Origin: Pelagibacterium luteolum
GTDB taxonomy: Bacteria > Pseudomonadota > Alphaproteobacteria > Rhizobiales > Devosiaceae
Length of the DNA stretch: 64,000 bases
Assembly (NCBI RefSeq): GCF_900100665.1
Contig: NZ_FNCS01000011.1
Location: 1 to 64,000, forward strand
Reading direction: 5' to 3'
Shown here: piece after piece, positions 8,379 through 16,402 of the stretch
Position numbering within the stretch: the first letter of the stretch is position 1
How the letters are laid out: every line of letters begins with the position of its first letter
Notes under the pieces: model-generated
The model's database searches: none
Told to the model about the DNA's origin: nothing
What the model saw: the letters and a program-made list of their open reading frames with translations, nothing else
Translations under genes and position numbers: made by a program

Positions 8379-9545
8379 TCATTGGGTGTGGTGGGGATCC
8401 GGGATTGTGATGCGGCCTTCAAAGAGCCGGCGCTGCGTGCGCAGGATCGAAGCGGAGCCGATCGCAGGTATGGATTTGCCGTCGGGTCCATCGACCTGAG
8501 CGCCGACAGCGATAACGCCGCTGGGCGTTCCCAGCCGAAGATTGGTGAGGTCAGCTCCGGGCTTTAGGCATTTTGCGACCGTGCTTTCACGAACTGCCGC
8601 CGCACTGGCCAGGGCCAGCGAGCCGGTAATGGGAAAAGCCCTGTGCGCCTGCCCGGCCGAAACCATGCGCACGCAAAGATCTAGCTCAGATGATGCGATC
8701 AGATCGCCCGACAATGTGCGAAAGGTTGTGGGGGCCCCCACAAGGGCAATCTTGGGAATTGCGATGCGCGCCGCAGCGGTGGCGAGATCCTCGGCAAGCC
8801 CCATCTTAACCGATGCCTGCTGCCGAATATGCTCAAGGCGTCCCATCAGCGCCGTGTCGGCATCCATCGCGTTTGGCATCATGTCAGGTGCAATGCCCAG
8901 ATCATCGGCCCGCACGAAAACGCTTGGGATGGCCGCATCGATCAGGCTCGCTTCGATCGACAGACCGGGCTCTATTTCCAAGGTCTCTATGGCACTGTCC
9001 GTCGGGAGCAGGCCGCGTCCAGTCGTGCCGGCCGGATCTAGAAAATCAAGCCGCACGGGCGCGCCGCGCGTTGAGATGCCGGGAAGACCCACCTCCCCCG
9101 TAACCACAGCCTCGCCGTCCCGGACCGCAAACCGAGAATGAATGATTTTGCCAGAATTGGTGTTGAAGATCCGTACGAGGACCTCGCCATCGTTTGGCGC
9201 AGAAACCAGGCCCTCATCGACTGCAAACGGGCCAACCGCAGAGCTCATATTGCCGCAATTGCCGCTGAAGTCGACCTGGCGACCAGTGACCGATACCTGG
9301 GCAAAGGTATAATCAACGTCAGCATCGACGCGATCGGAAGGCGCAAGAATACAGATCTTGCTCAATGACGATATCCCGCCACCCATGCCATCAAGTTGAC
9401 GTCCGTAAGAGTCGGGACTGCCCAACATGGCCAGAAATATATCGGGCCAAAGACCCTCGTCAGAGGGAAGATCGGCGCGCTTAAGCATCACCGCCTTGGA
9501 CGTTCCGCCGCGCATAAAAACCGCCGGAATGCGACGCTGAGCCAT
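8379..9545 (-). CDS. prpF: PrpF-family isomerase/tautomerase
   Basis: A 388-residue protein of the diaminopimelate-epimerase fold. It opens RIPAVFMRGGTSKAVMLK, the PrpF/4-oxalomesaconate tautomerase signature, and contains SGNCGNMSSAVGPFA around residue 97 with the conserved Cys. Family members move double bonds in unsaturated tricarboxylates or dicarboxylates: methylaconitate, oxalomesaconate, or methylitaconate to dimethylmaleate. The start ATG overlaps the gntR stop in TGATG, so the two are coupled. Next to a dimethylmalate/methylisocitrate-type lyase, a methylitaconate or methylaconitate substrate is plausible. The hydratase such a route needs is not in the window. Confidence 0.85.
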   Translation of the reverse strand: MAQRRIPAVFMRGGTSKAVMLKRADLPSDEGLWPDIFLAMLGSPDSYGRQLDGMGGGISSLSKICILAPSDRVDADVDYTFAQVSVTGRQVDFSGNCGNMSSAVGPFAVDEGLVSAPNDGEVLVRIFNTNSGKIIHSRFAVRDGEAVVTGEVGLPGISTRGAPVRLDFLDPAGTTGRGLLPTDSAIETLEIEPGLSIEASLIDAAIPSVFVRADDLGIAPDMMPNAMDADTALMGRLEHIRQQASVKMGLAEDLATAAARIAIPKIALVGAPTTFRTLSGDLIASSELDLCVRMVSAGQAHRAFPITGSLALASAAAVRESTVAKCLKPGADLTNLRLGTPSGVIAVGAQVDGPDGKSIPAIGSASILRTQRRLFEGRITIPDPHHTQ

Positions 9546-10216
9546 CAGCCTTCCCCTTCTGATGCCATTTGCCGCTCAAGAGAGGTCCAGCTCTCCCTGA
9601 TGTGCCTCCGCATAAGCATTCCAGCGAGTTCAGGTTCGCCCTGAGAGATCGCTTCGGCGATCCGCTCGTGCTCATGAAGTGCCTCGACCCCGCGCCCGCG
9701 CACGTTCTGGTGCTGCTGGCGCAGCAACAGCAGTTGCGGATAGAGCTCCTCAAAAAGCAGCCGCGTGATCAACCGATTGTCGCTCAATCGCGAAATGACG
9801 GCGTGGAAATCTGTGTCCCCGCCCCCTTGAAGATAGGCGCCGTGCGGATGGGCCCGTACAACCGGCTCCTGGTTCACCAAAAGGTCGATGAGTTGGCGCG
9901 CATCGTCTTTGCTGGCGCGCGAGGCGGCCAGCCGCGCAGCTTCAGATTCCAGAGCAGCGCGCACTTCATAGAGCGCGCGGGCGTCCTCGATCGTCATGCG
10001 GCGGACGCGCGCGCCCACATTGGGTGCAAAGCTGACCAGGCCAGCGTCGGCGAGCGAGCGGAGCGCCTCACGGATCGGACCGCGGCTCACTGAAAACCGC
10101 TCGGCCAGAGCCATCTCGCCCAACCGCTCTCCCGATTGCAGATGTCCGGAAATGATTTCATTGCGCAGCTCGTCAACGATCGATTTCGCCGCGCTGCCAT
10201 GACCTGATATTGTCAA
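9545..10216 (-). CDS. GntR-family (FadR subfamily) transcriptional regulator
   Basis: The N-terminal winged helix-turn-helix reads LAERFSVSRGPIREALRSLAD after SIVDELRNEIISGHLQSGERLG. It is followed by an all-helical FCD ligand domain with metal-binding histidines (DFHAVISRL). I chose the TTG at 10214-10216, which has the strong ribosome site GGGGAGGG about 6 bases upstream; a GTG at 10237 would add seven residues but has only a weak site. It likely controls both its own operon and the divergent tctCBA genes through two palindromic sites in the shared promoter. The ligand is probably the transported acid. Confidence 0.88.
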   Translation of the reverse strand: MTISGHGSAAKSIVDELRNEIISGHLQSGERLGEMALAERFSVSRGPIREALRSLADAGLVSFAPNVGARVRRMTIEDARALYEVRAALESEAARLAASRASKDDARQLIDLLVNQEPVVRAHPHGAYLQGGGDTDFHAVISRLSDNRLITRLLFEELYPQLLLLRQQHQNVRGRGVEALHEHERIAEAISQGEPELAGMLMRRHIRESWTSLERQMASEGEG

Positions 10217-10220
10217 CAAT
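10209..10220. promoter_or_regulatory. Candidate GntR operator 1
   Basis: ATTGT-CA-ACAAT matches the FadR-subfamily consensus TNGTNNACNA. It overlaps the start of gntR, a position suited to autorepression. A related site lies at 10326-10339. Confidence 0.5.
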
Positions 10221-10325
10221 AACCCTCCCCAAAGCACCTCGAGCCGAACTCATCCCTAGCTTATATGGCGGATTAACGGGGTTGACAACCATTTGAAATA
10301 GCTGTTTGCCTAATGCCATTCAAAA

Positions 10326-10339
10326 GATTGTAAACAATC
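10326..10339. promoter_or_regulatory. Candidate GntR operator 2
   Basis: GATTGT-AA-ACAATC is a perfect 6-bp inverted repeat fitting TNGTNNACNA. It lies 34 bases upstream of the tctC start, so the regulator can act on the transporter operon. A third palindrome, GGTTGACAACC (about 10280-10290), lies between the two but does not fit the consensus. Confidence 0.55.
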
Positions 10340-10372
10340 AAAGAGAATTCACGTTCGGAGGAGATCAGAAAT

Positions 10373-11353
10373 ATGAAAAGCAAATTCAAGCCTATCGCGG
10401 CAAGCGTTCTCGCGATCGCACTGGGGTCAACGGGTGCCGTTTCGGCGCAGGACGCGGCGTGGCCGACCTCGCAGATCACGTTCGTGGTTGCACTGGGCAC
10501 TGGTGGCTCGGCAGACCGCACCGCGCGGCTCGTCGCTCAGGAAATGCAAGAAGAGTTGGGCGTGCCCATCCGCGTTATCAACCAGGAAGGTGGCGGCGGC
10601 CACGTCGGTCACACCTACTTTATGAACATGCCTGCCGATGGTTCGTACTTTCTGGCAAGCTCGATCCACCCCTATATCTCGAGCGCCATCTTGGATTTTA
10701 ATGCCGACTACAGCCTGGACGACTTTGCGTTCGTCAACGGCCAGTGGACCGACATTGACCTGTTTGGGCTAAGCGCTGACCTGCCGTTCGAGACGCTTGA
10801 GGAATTTATGGACGCCATCGCCCAAGAGCCGGGCCGCTACCGTATTTCGGTGGTTCCAGGTTCGACCGGGTTGATCAATACGATCATGATGCTCGAAGCG
10901 TTTGGCCTTTCGGAAAGCGATGTCAATATCGTTACCTATGAATCAGGGAACGCTGCCCGCACAGCCGCCGCCGGCGGACAGGTCGACATGACCGTGCTTG
11001 GCGCAGAAGGCACCCTTCCGATCGCCGAATACATCAAGCCATTGGCCGTCGCGTCCGATGAACGGCTTCCCACCTGGGACGCACCAACGCTCAACGAAGT
11101 CCTCGCTGAACGCGGTATCGAAGTTCCGCCCCTGGTCGGATCCATGCGCGGCATCGCTGCGCACGCCGAGTTCCGCGACAATCATCCCGAGCTCTTTGAG
11201 CGGTTCACCGCTGCCTACCAGGCGGTTCTCGAAGACGAGGAATTTGCTGAAAGCCTTGCCTCGCAAGGGATCGGCGCTGAATGGCTGGGCCCGGATCGCA
11301 CAACCGCGATCATTGAATCCAACCTCGAAATCCTCGAGCGCTTTCAAGACTAA
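10373..11353 (+). CDS. tctC: TctC-type periplasmic substrate-binding protein of a TTT transporter
   Basis: A 326-residue extracytoplasmic receptor of the tripartite tricarboxylate transporter family (Bug proteins). Residues 1-25 are a Sec signal peptide ending near AVSAQ|DAAW. The mature protein begins WPTSQITFVVALGTGGSADRTAR, the family's strand-loop that coordinates carboxylates through water molecules. The ribosome site GGAGGAG precedes the ATG. It captures carboxylic acids in the periplasm and hands them to TctAB. It is the first gene of a plus-strand operon divergent from gntR-prpF-lyase. A stable hairpin follows it. Confidence 0.92.
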   Translation: MKSKFKPIAASVLAIALGSTGAVSAQDAAWPTSQITFVVALGTGGSADRTARLVAQEMQEELGVPIRVINQEGGGGHVGHTYFMNMPADGSYFLASSIHPYISSAILDFNADYSLDDFAFVNGQWTDIDLFGLSADLPFETLEEFMDAIAQEPGRYRISVVPGSTGLINTIMMLEAFGLSESDVNIVTYESGNAARTAAAGGQVDMTVLGAEGTLPIAEYIKPLAVASDERLPTWDAPTLNEVLAERGIEVPPLVGSMRGIAAHAEFRDNHPELFERFTAAYQAVLEDEEFAESLASQGIGAEWLGPDRTTAIIESNLEILERFQD

Positions 11354-11385
11354 TTTGGCGCCGCATTGAGCGGTATCGGAAAAAC

Positions 11386-11414
11386 GCGAGAAGTCCTTTC
11401 AAAGGGCTTCTCGC
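11386..11414 (+). promoter_or_regulatory. Stable intercistronic hairpin between tctC and tctB
   Basis: GCGAGAAG-T-CCTTT pairs with AAAGG-G-CTTCTCGC to make a 14-bp stem (one T-G pair) with a tiny loop. No T-run follows, so it is not a simple terminator. Such hairpins protect the upstream receptor mRNA from 3' exonucleases and let the binding protein be made in excess over the membrane subunits. Confidence 0.6.
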
Positions 11415-11433
11415 ACGGGTTTTGGAAGGCGCG

Positions 11434-11889
11434 ATGACCTCTAAAATTGCTCCCACACATCTCATATTTCTCGCCATAGCAGCCGTTGTTACGGCGTTTA
11501 TTAGCTCGAGTGCGGTGTCGGCATCAGCCCAGCTCCACAATCTCGTGATTGTCGCGCCCGTGGCAGCAGCCATAGCAGTGCTTGTCGTCTTTATTGCGAT
11601 CCGCGCCCTTCGCCAGCCGCGCGAGCCTCAGACCGAAAGTGACAAAGCCAGCGATCTTGCATCCACTTTCGCAGATCTGGGATTGCTCGCCCTATTTGCG
11701 CTATTTTGCATTGCCCTCACACCCATCGGATTTGACGCCGCGACATTTCTGTTTGTCTGGATTGGCGTCGTCTTGGGCGGAGAGCGCAGATGGTGGCTGC
11801 CACCCCTGTATTCGGCCGCGTTCACACTGCTGCTGGTCTTTGGCCTTGGTTCGCTCTTTCCCTTCCCCATGCCAATGCTGGTGCTCTAA
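11434..11889 (+). CDS. tctB: TctB-type small membrane subunit of the TTT transporter
   Basis: A 151-residue protein with about four transmembrane helices (LIFLAIAAVVTAFISSSA near the N-terminus, LVIVAPVAAAIAVLVVFIAI next, two more in the C-terminal half). TctB proteins are the poorly conserved small subunits paired with TctA. The ATG at 11434 follows GGAAGG at good spacing, so I prefer it to the TTG at 11422. tctA begins in the base after the stop. Confidence 0.88.
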   Translation: MTSKIAPTHLIFLAIAAVVTAFISSSAVSASAQLHNLVIVAPVAAAIAVLVVFIAIRALRQPREPQTESDKASDLASTFADLGLLALFALFCIALTPIGFDAATFLFVWIGVVLGGERRWWLPPLYSAAFTLLLVFGLGSLFPFPMPMLVL

Positions 11890-13401
11890 ATGATCGACAC
11901 CTTCGCTTTAGGCCAAGCCTCCAGCCTGTTGCTCAGCATCGAGCCCTGGCTATTCGTCATCCCGGGCCTGCTCATCGGGTTGATTTTTGGTGCCATCCCG
12001 GGCCTCCAGATCTCCATGGCCATGGCGGTGTTTTTGCCCGTCACATTCGGCATGGAGTTCTTGCAGGCAATCCTTTTTCTGACAGCGATATTTACCGGCG
12101 GCGCCTATGGCGGCGGCGTTACCGCGATCTTGATGAATATTCCCGGATCGTCCTCGTCAGTCGCGACCGCGTTTGACGGTTACCCGATGGCTCAAAAAGG
12201 TCAGCACAATCAAGCGCTCGGCATAGGGCTTGGCGCATCCGTCATCGGGGCCTTTGTCGGCTATTTCCTCTTGCTACTGCTCATCCAGCCCCTGGCCGGT
12301 TTTGTCTTGCGGCTCGGCCCACTCGAAATGGTCGTGATCGTCCTTTGGGGACTAACCCTCATTGCAACGCTCAATGATGGTGCAGTCTCAAAAGGCCTGC
12401 TCGCGGGCATGTTTGGCTTGATCCTCAGCCAGGTCGGAATGTCGACGACCGGCACCATGCGCACAACGATCGGAATGCCCTATCTAATCGATGGCATCCC
12501 CGTTGTGCCCGCAATGATCGGCATCTTTGCCGCCTCTGAACTCTTGCGCGTGCGCAGCAAAGCCTTCCTGGTCGATGATACCAAACTCAATCAGATCTCG
12601 TTTGCCGGCATTTTGAGTGGCTTTGTGCAGACCTTTAAGTATCCGGTTGGCGTGCTCAAGGGCAGCCTAATTGGGGCTTTGGTTGGTGCAGTGCCCGGCG
12701 TTGGATCGTCAGTGGCAAATCTGGTCGCTTATGGCGAGGCCAAGCGGTCGTCTAAGACACCCGAAGCCTTTGGAAAAGGTGCGCCCGAGGGCCTGGTGGC
12801 AGCTGAATCGTCCAATTCGAGTTCAGAGGGCGGCTCGATGACGGCCCTTCTCGCTTTGGGTATCCCAGGTGGCGCTGCGACAGCTGTTTTGCTTGCCGCG
12901 TTTTCGTTTCACAACGTTGTTGGTGGCCCGAGCTTCATCCGCGAACAGACTGATCTGGTCTACGCGATCATTTTGGGAAATATCGGCCAGGTCGTACTGC
13001 TCGCAATCGTCGGGCTGCTCGTCATCCGCATTCTCGGTCTCGTGATCCGGGTTCCAGTCAGCTACCTCGTTCCGAGCGTTCTCGCGCTTTGCGCCTGGGG
13101 CGGATACGGGATCACCGGAACAATTGCCGGACCAATCACTGTCGGCGTTTTCGCCGGGCTCGGCTGGCTGATGCGGCGGCACGGCTATCCCGTCGCAGCA
13201 ACGGTGATCGGGCTCTTGCTCGGTCGCATGGCGGAAGGGGAAATCGTGCGCACGCTTCAGATCTCAGGCGGAAACGTCGGAAACTATCTGTTCGAGCGAC
13301 CCATCGCGATCGTGTTCTTTGCCCTGTTCTTGCTCACCTCAGGGGCGCTCCCACTGTTAAAGCTCTACAGGCAAAAACGCGCAGGCGGTAAAGCCGCTTG
13401 A
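11890..13401 (+). CDS. tctA: TctA-type large membrane subunit of the TTT transporter
   Basis: A 503-residue polytopic membrane protein with about 12 helices, the expected size for TctA. Family motifs seen are PGLLIGLIFGAIPGLQ near the N-terminus, GGAYGGGVTAILMNIPGSSS, and the repeat ALVGAVPGVGSSVANLVAYG in the middle. They reflect the internal duplication of the family. It forms the cation-driven permease for the acid bound by TctC. The start immediately follows the tctB stop, indicating coupled translation. Confidence 0.93.
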   Translation: MIDTFALGQASSLLLSIEPWLFVIPGLLIGLIFGAIPGLQISMAMAVFLPVTFGMEFLQAILFLTAIFTGGAYGGGVTAILMNIPGSSSSVATAFDGYPMAQKGQHNQALGIGLGASVIGAFVGYFLLLLLIQPLAGFVLRLGPLEMVVIVLWGLTLIATLNDGAVSKGLLAGMFGLILSQVGMSTTGTMRTTIGMPYLIDGIPVVPAMIGIFAASELLRVRSKAFLVDDTKLNQISFAGILSGFVQTFKYPVGVLKGSLIGALVGAVPGVGSSVANLVAYGEAKRSSKTPEAFGKGAPEGLVAAESSNSSSEGGSMTALLALGIPGGAATAVLLAAFSFHNVVGGPSFIREQTDLVYAIILGNIGQVVLLAIVGLLVIRILGLVIRVPVSYLVPSVLALCAWGGYGITGTIAGPITVGVFAGLGWLMRRHGYPVAATVIGLLLGRMAEGEIVRTLQISGGNVGNYLFERPIAIVFFALFLLTSGALPLLKLYRQKRAGGKAA

Positions 13402-14462
13402 GTGTACAGAAGCAATCTGCGGTTTTAGCGGGCTTGGCCACGCTGGCAACCGGGGCCATCGGGGGCGGGATATTTCTCCTGGCCTCGATCCCTTTGCCAT
13501 GGGTTCTCGGAAGCCTTGCGGCAACCGCTTTGATCTCGCGTACCCCTGTTCGCCAGACCATGCCGCCAAGCTGGCGGGGCATAGCCATGGTTATCGTGGG
13601 CACCATGCTTGGCGCTGGGTTTAACAGCGATGTTGCCCAATCGGCGGTGCTATGGCTGCCGAGCGTCATCGTGATGTGCGTCCTATCGGTCGCCTTCTGG
13701 GTTATCTCGCTCGCCATTTTCAGCCGGTGGTCAGATATGGATCCGGCGACAGCCCTTTTGTCGTCGGTTCCAGGCGGTCTTTCGGTCGTGACCTCGATCG
13801 CTGACGACTACAACGCCGACACAAGGCGTATAGCCCTGTCTCACACGGCCCGGCTCGTCATTTTGCTCGTCCTCACCCCGATCATGCTTCAAGGCGTGTC
13901 CGATTACGATCTGACCGCCGCGGCCCGCCAGAGCCTGTTCGTCGAAGAGGCACTGGATCTTTCCCAATCGCTGATGCTTTTTGGCTGCGCGCTGCTGGGT
14001 TTCCTCATTGCCAAACTGATCCGGCTCCCATCGGGCTTGCTGGTCATCCCGCTCGTACTGTCAGCTCTCGCACACGCAACGGGCCTGATCACCATGCACG
14101 TTCCCGGGCCACTTTCTATTCTGGCGCAAGTCATCATTGGATGTAGCGCAGGGGTGAAGTTTTCGGGCTATCGCTTTGCCGATATCGCACGCGACGGCTG
14201 GCTGTCCTTCGTCGTAGGGGCGCTGCTCTCGATAACCTCAATGGCCTGCGCATGGGGCATGGCTGCCGCATTGGATTTGTCACTGGCGCCCTTGCTGCTG
14301 AGCTACCTTCCCGGCGGCGCACCCGAACTTGGCGTCGTATCACTGGCGGTTCAGGCAGACCCGGCCATGGTTGCGGTGCACCATGTCGCGAGGGTCTTTT
14401 TGATCATCGGGCTGATACCGTTTGTTATGCGCTTTGCCCTCGGGGATAAAAAGTCACGGTGA
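13398..14462 (+). CDS. AbrB-family membrane protein
   Basis: A 354-residue polytopic protein with two related halves, each with about five helices. WVLGSLAATALISRTPV and VVGTMLGAGFNSDV in the first half parallel IPLVLSALAHATGLI and VIIGCSAGVKFSGY in the second. This matches the AbrB/ammonia-monooxygenase-like duplication family, which is often found beside TTT transporters. Function is not established; it may be an auxiliary permease. The TTG start overlaps the tctA stop as TTGA, so it is the fourth gene of the operon. Confidence 0.8.
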   Translation: MSVQKQSAVLAGLATLATGAIGGGIFLLASIPLPWVLGSLAATALISRTPVRQTMPPSWRGIAMVIVGTMLGAGFNSDVAQSAVLWLPSVIVMCVLSVAFWVISLAIFSRWSDMDPATALLSSVPGGLSVVTSIADDYNADTRRIALSHTARLVILLVLTPIMLQGVSDYDLTAAARQSLFVEEALDLSQSLMLFGCALLGFLIAKLIRLPSGLLVIPLVLSALAHATGLITMHVPGPLSILAQVIIGCSAGVKFSGYRFADIARDGWLSFVVGALLSITSMACAWGMAAALDLSLAPLLLSYLPGGAPELGVVSLAVQADPAMVAVHHVARVFLIIGLIPFVMRFALGDKKSR

Positions 14463-14689
14463 TGACATAGGGATTGGCAACCGCGACACCAGCGCTTGTC
14501 CTTCCATCATAGAATCTCCAACTCAGTTTTATGCTGTTCGAATGTTTGGTGGCCCTCGGCATCTCGATGGCTGCGGGGACGTATCGGGCGACGGCTCGGC
14601 GTCTAATACGGCTTGGCCACTGCGATCTGTACTGGTCGCAGCCGACCTTCGTCACAAGTCCGATACGCAGCTAGTCCCAATGCGCCGCC

Positions 14690-14798
14690 GCTGATCCTGC
14701 CGTCAACGTGCAGCTTGGCAGGATGGCGAAGTGGCGCTCCTCAGCTACCGCGACGAAGGCCGTCTCAGTCCAAAGCGGTGCTCTCAACCGGCAACAGC
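14690..14798 (-). pseudogene. Decayed 5' end of a second LysR-family gene
   Basis: Minus-strand sequence here aligns with the beginning of the intact LysR gene at 4390-5268. GGACTGAGACGGCCTTCG matches GGAACTGAGACAGCTTTCG, and GCGGTAGCTGAGGAGCGCCACTT matches the VAVAEELHF coding stretch. Small indels destroy the frame and no further LysR sequence follows. Together with the matching upstream 61 bp, this is a relic of a duplicated regulator. Confidence 0.6.
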
Positions 14799-14859
14799 TA
14801 ATCTTTCTCCAAACACTATGAAATTGGGCAATTGATAAATCGATGGCCATCAACGTATT
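14799..14859. repeat. Duplicated LysR upstream region, copy 2
   Basis: Matches 5293-5353 at about 52 of 61 bases, same orientation. After ATGGCCATCAACGT the plus strand soon meets a stop, so the divergent gene start is dead here too. The two copies bracket about 9.5 kb containing the prpF/tct locus. Confidence 0.7.
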
Positions 14860-14932
14860 GCCACGGAGTCGGGGCGTTGGCATACTTTGAATCGGAGATT
14901 GCGCAGCGCTGCTGACGATGGAGGATGTTGAG

Positions 14933-15847
14933 ATGAAATCAAGTCTGGAACATCTGCCAGAACGCAAGCTGCGTGAAATCGCACGCATCGTTGAGATCAT
15001 TCATCAAGAGTTTGAAGACGCTTTAACCGAAGCCACGTCCGAAACACGCCGGCGTGGGCGGATCCTGAAAATCATTCTCTTCGGATCATACGCGAAGGGC
15101 ACTTGGGTGGACGAGCCCCACACAATGAAAGGCTATCGATCCGATTACGATATCCTGGTGATCGTCAATGAACGTCGATTTGCAGATTATAGCTATTGGG
15201 ACAGAGCCACCGATCGGCTCAATCGCGACCCGGACGTAGGCGTGCCGGTCGGGCTGATCGTCCACTCGGCACGTGAGGTGAACAACTTTTTGCGCAATGC
15301 GCAGTACTTCTTCACCGACATCCGCAAAGAGGGGATCGTTCTTTATGAGATGGACGATCGGGAGTTGGCAGAGCCCGGCATACTTACGTCGAAGCAGGCG
15401 GCGGAGGTAGCGGCGGAGCACTTTGATCAGCGGTTCCCCTCCTCGAAACATCTGATGAAACTCGCCGCCGCTTCCATTGATGACCGAATGCTAAATAATG
15501 CGGCCTTTCTTCTGCATCAATCGGTGGAAAGGGCCTACTCTGCGCTTCTGCTAGTACTTACCAACTACAGCCCTCCATCCCATAACTTAAAGTTTCTTCG
15601 CACCCTGGCTGAGGATCGGGATCGACGGCTAGTGGCGGCGTGGCCTCGAGATCAGCACCGTTATGAGGCTTGGTTTAATATTCTGAATGAAGCATACGTG
15701 AAGGCCCGCTATTCCAAGCAATACCAGGTCAGTGAAGAGGCGCTGCGGTGGCTGATCGAATGTGCGGGAGATTTGCATGTAGTCGTGAACCTGATCTGCG
15801 TTGAACGGCTCAGTCTACTGACGGGAGATGCCGAAGAGGAGGCGTAG
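14933..15847 (+). CDS. Nucleotidyltransferase (MNT-like) fused to a HEPN-like helical domain
   Basis: A 304-residue protein. Residues about 30-110 form a polymerase-beta-type nucleotidyltransferase: GSYAKGTW gives the GS motif and SDYDILVIV the paired acidic residues that bind metal. Residues about 165-300 are helical (FLLHQSVERAYSALLLVL) and resemble a HEPN domain. In bacteria MNT and HEPN usually form a two-gene toxin-antitoxin pair in which MNT modifies HEPN; here both lie in one chain. The clear RX4-6H ribonuclease motif of toxic HEPN proteins is not obvious. The ATG at 14933 follows GGAGG at good spacing; an upstream ATG (14918) has none. Confidence 0.7.
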   Translation: MKSSLEHLPERKLREIARIVEIIHQEFEDALTEATSETRRRGRILKIILFGSYAKGTWVDEPHTMKGYRSDYDILVIVNERRFADYSYWDRATDRLNRDPDVGVPVGLIVHSAREVNNFLRNAQYFFTDIRKEGIVLYEMDDRELAEPGILTSKQAAEVAAEHFDQRFPSSKHLMKLAAASIDDRMLNNAAFLLHQSVERAYSALLLVLTNYSPPSHNLKFLRTLAEDRDRRLVAAWPRDQHRYEAWFNILNEAYVKARYSKQYQVSEEALRWLIECAGDLHVVVNLICVERLSLLTGDAEEEA

Positions 15848-16402
15848 TGGACTTCGGGTAAACAATCAGTAACCCCCAGCGTCGCAAGCGTTATCGCAGA
15901 TCCTCCCCGTTTCCGGGCCTTTCCAAGGGCCAAAATTGACACATGTTGTCTACGCGAATGCCACCGGACGACGCCCAAAAGCGTCTCTCCGTACGCACCC
16001 TGCACGTCCCCGCCTGCTAGAGCCCGGAGATCGAGCTCGGTCATTTTCTGTTCATGATGGAAATTGTTCGGTCTTGGTTTTGCATCACTCTCATGCCACC
16101 ACTCTCCTCAAGGCTGGACGTGATCTCTCCAGGGCTTTTGCCGCTTTGGCGGCTGACAATGCTGTGCCGCTCCGGCGGCTGATAATTCTGTGCCGCTCCG
16201 GCGGCGCCGCTTCGGCGGCTTATCCTTTTGTGCCGCTGCGGCGGCTGACACCGATCAGCGTCTTGTCACAGGTGATCCCTGGGGCATGGCTTGCCATGGC
16301 TCATAGAGGGGCGCGCCTTTCCGCATCGACATCGATCGGTCCACGCCGGCTGGCGGATGCGCCAGGCCCGGTGCCCTTTTGTCTGGCCATGGAGAGATTT
16401 TC
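15848..16402. other. Intergenic region holding a hairpin array
   Basis: No supported gene. The first 290 bases show nothing definite; 16137-16245 carries five tandem hairpins, listed separately. The plus frame across it owes its VPLRRL repeats to the hairpin repeats. Confidence 0.5.
16137..16245 (+). repeat. Tandem array of five GCCGC-UNCG-GCGGC hairpins
   Basis: Five 14-nt perfect hairpins at 16140-16153, 16166-16179, 16192-16205, 16206-16219 and 16232-16245. All have the stem GCCGC/GCGGC closed by C-G. The loops are TTTG, TCCG, TCCG, TTCG and TGCG; four fit the very stable UNCG tetraloop class and the fifth (UUUG) differs at one base. Spacing is 26, 26, 14 and 26 bases, with linkers such as CTGACAAT and CTGATAAT. 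It lies about 160 bases upstream of the gene at 16403. Changes confined to loop positions that keep the class suggest an RNA-level role. Confidence 0.75.

Noticed and set aside
16140-16245. CRISPR array
   Set aside because: The repeated unit is a 14-base hairpin with near-identical short linkers, not a repeat with unique 30-40 base spacers, and no cas genes are present.
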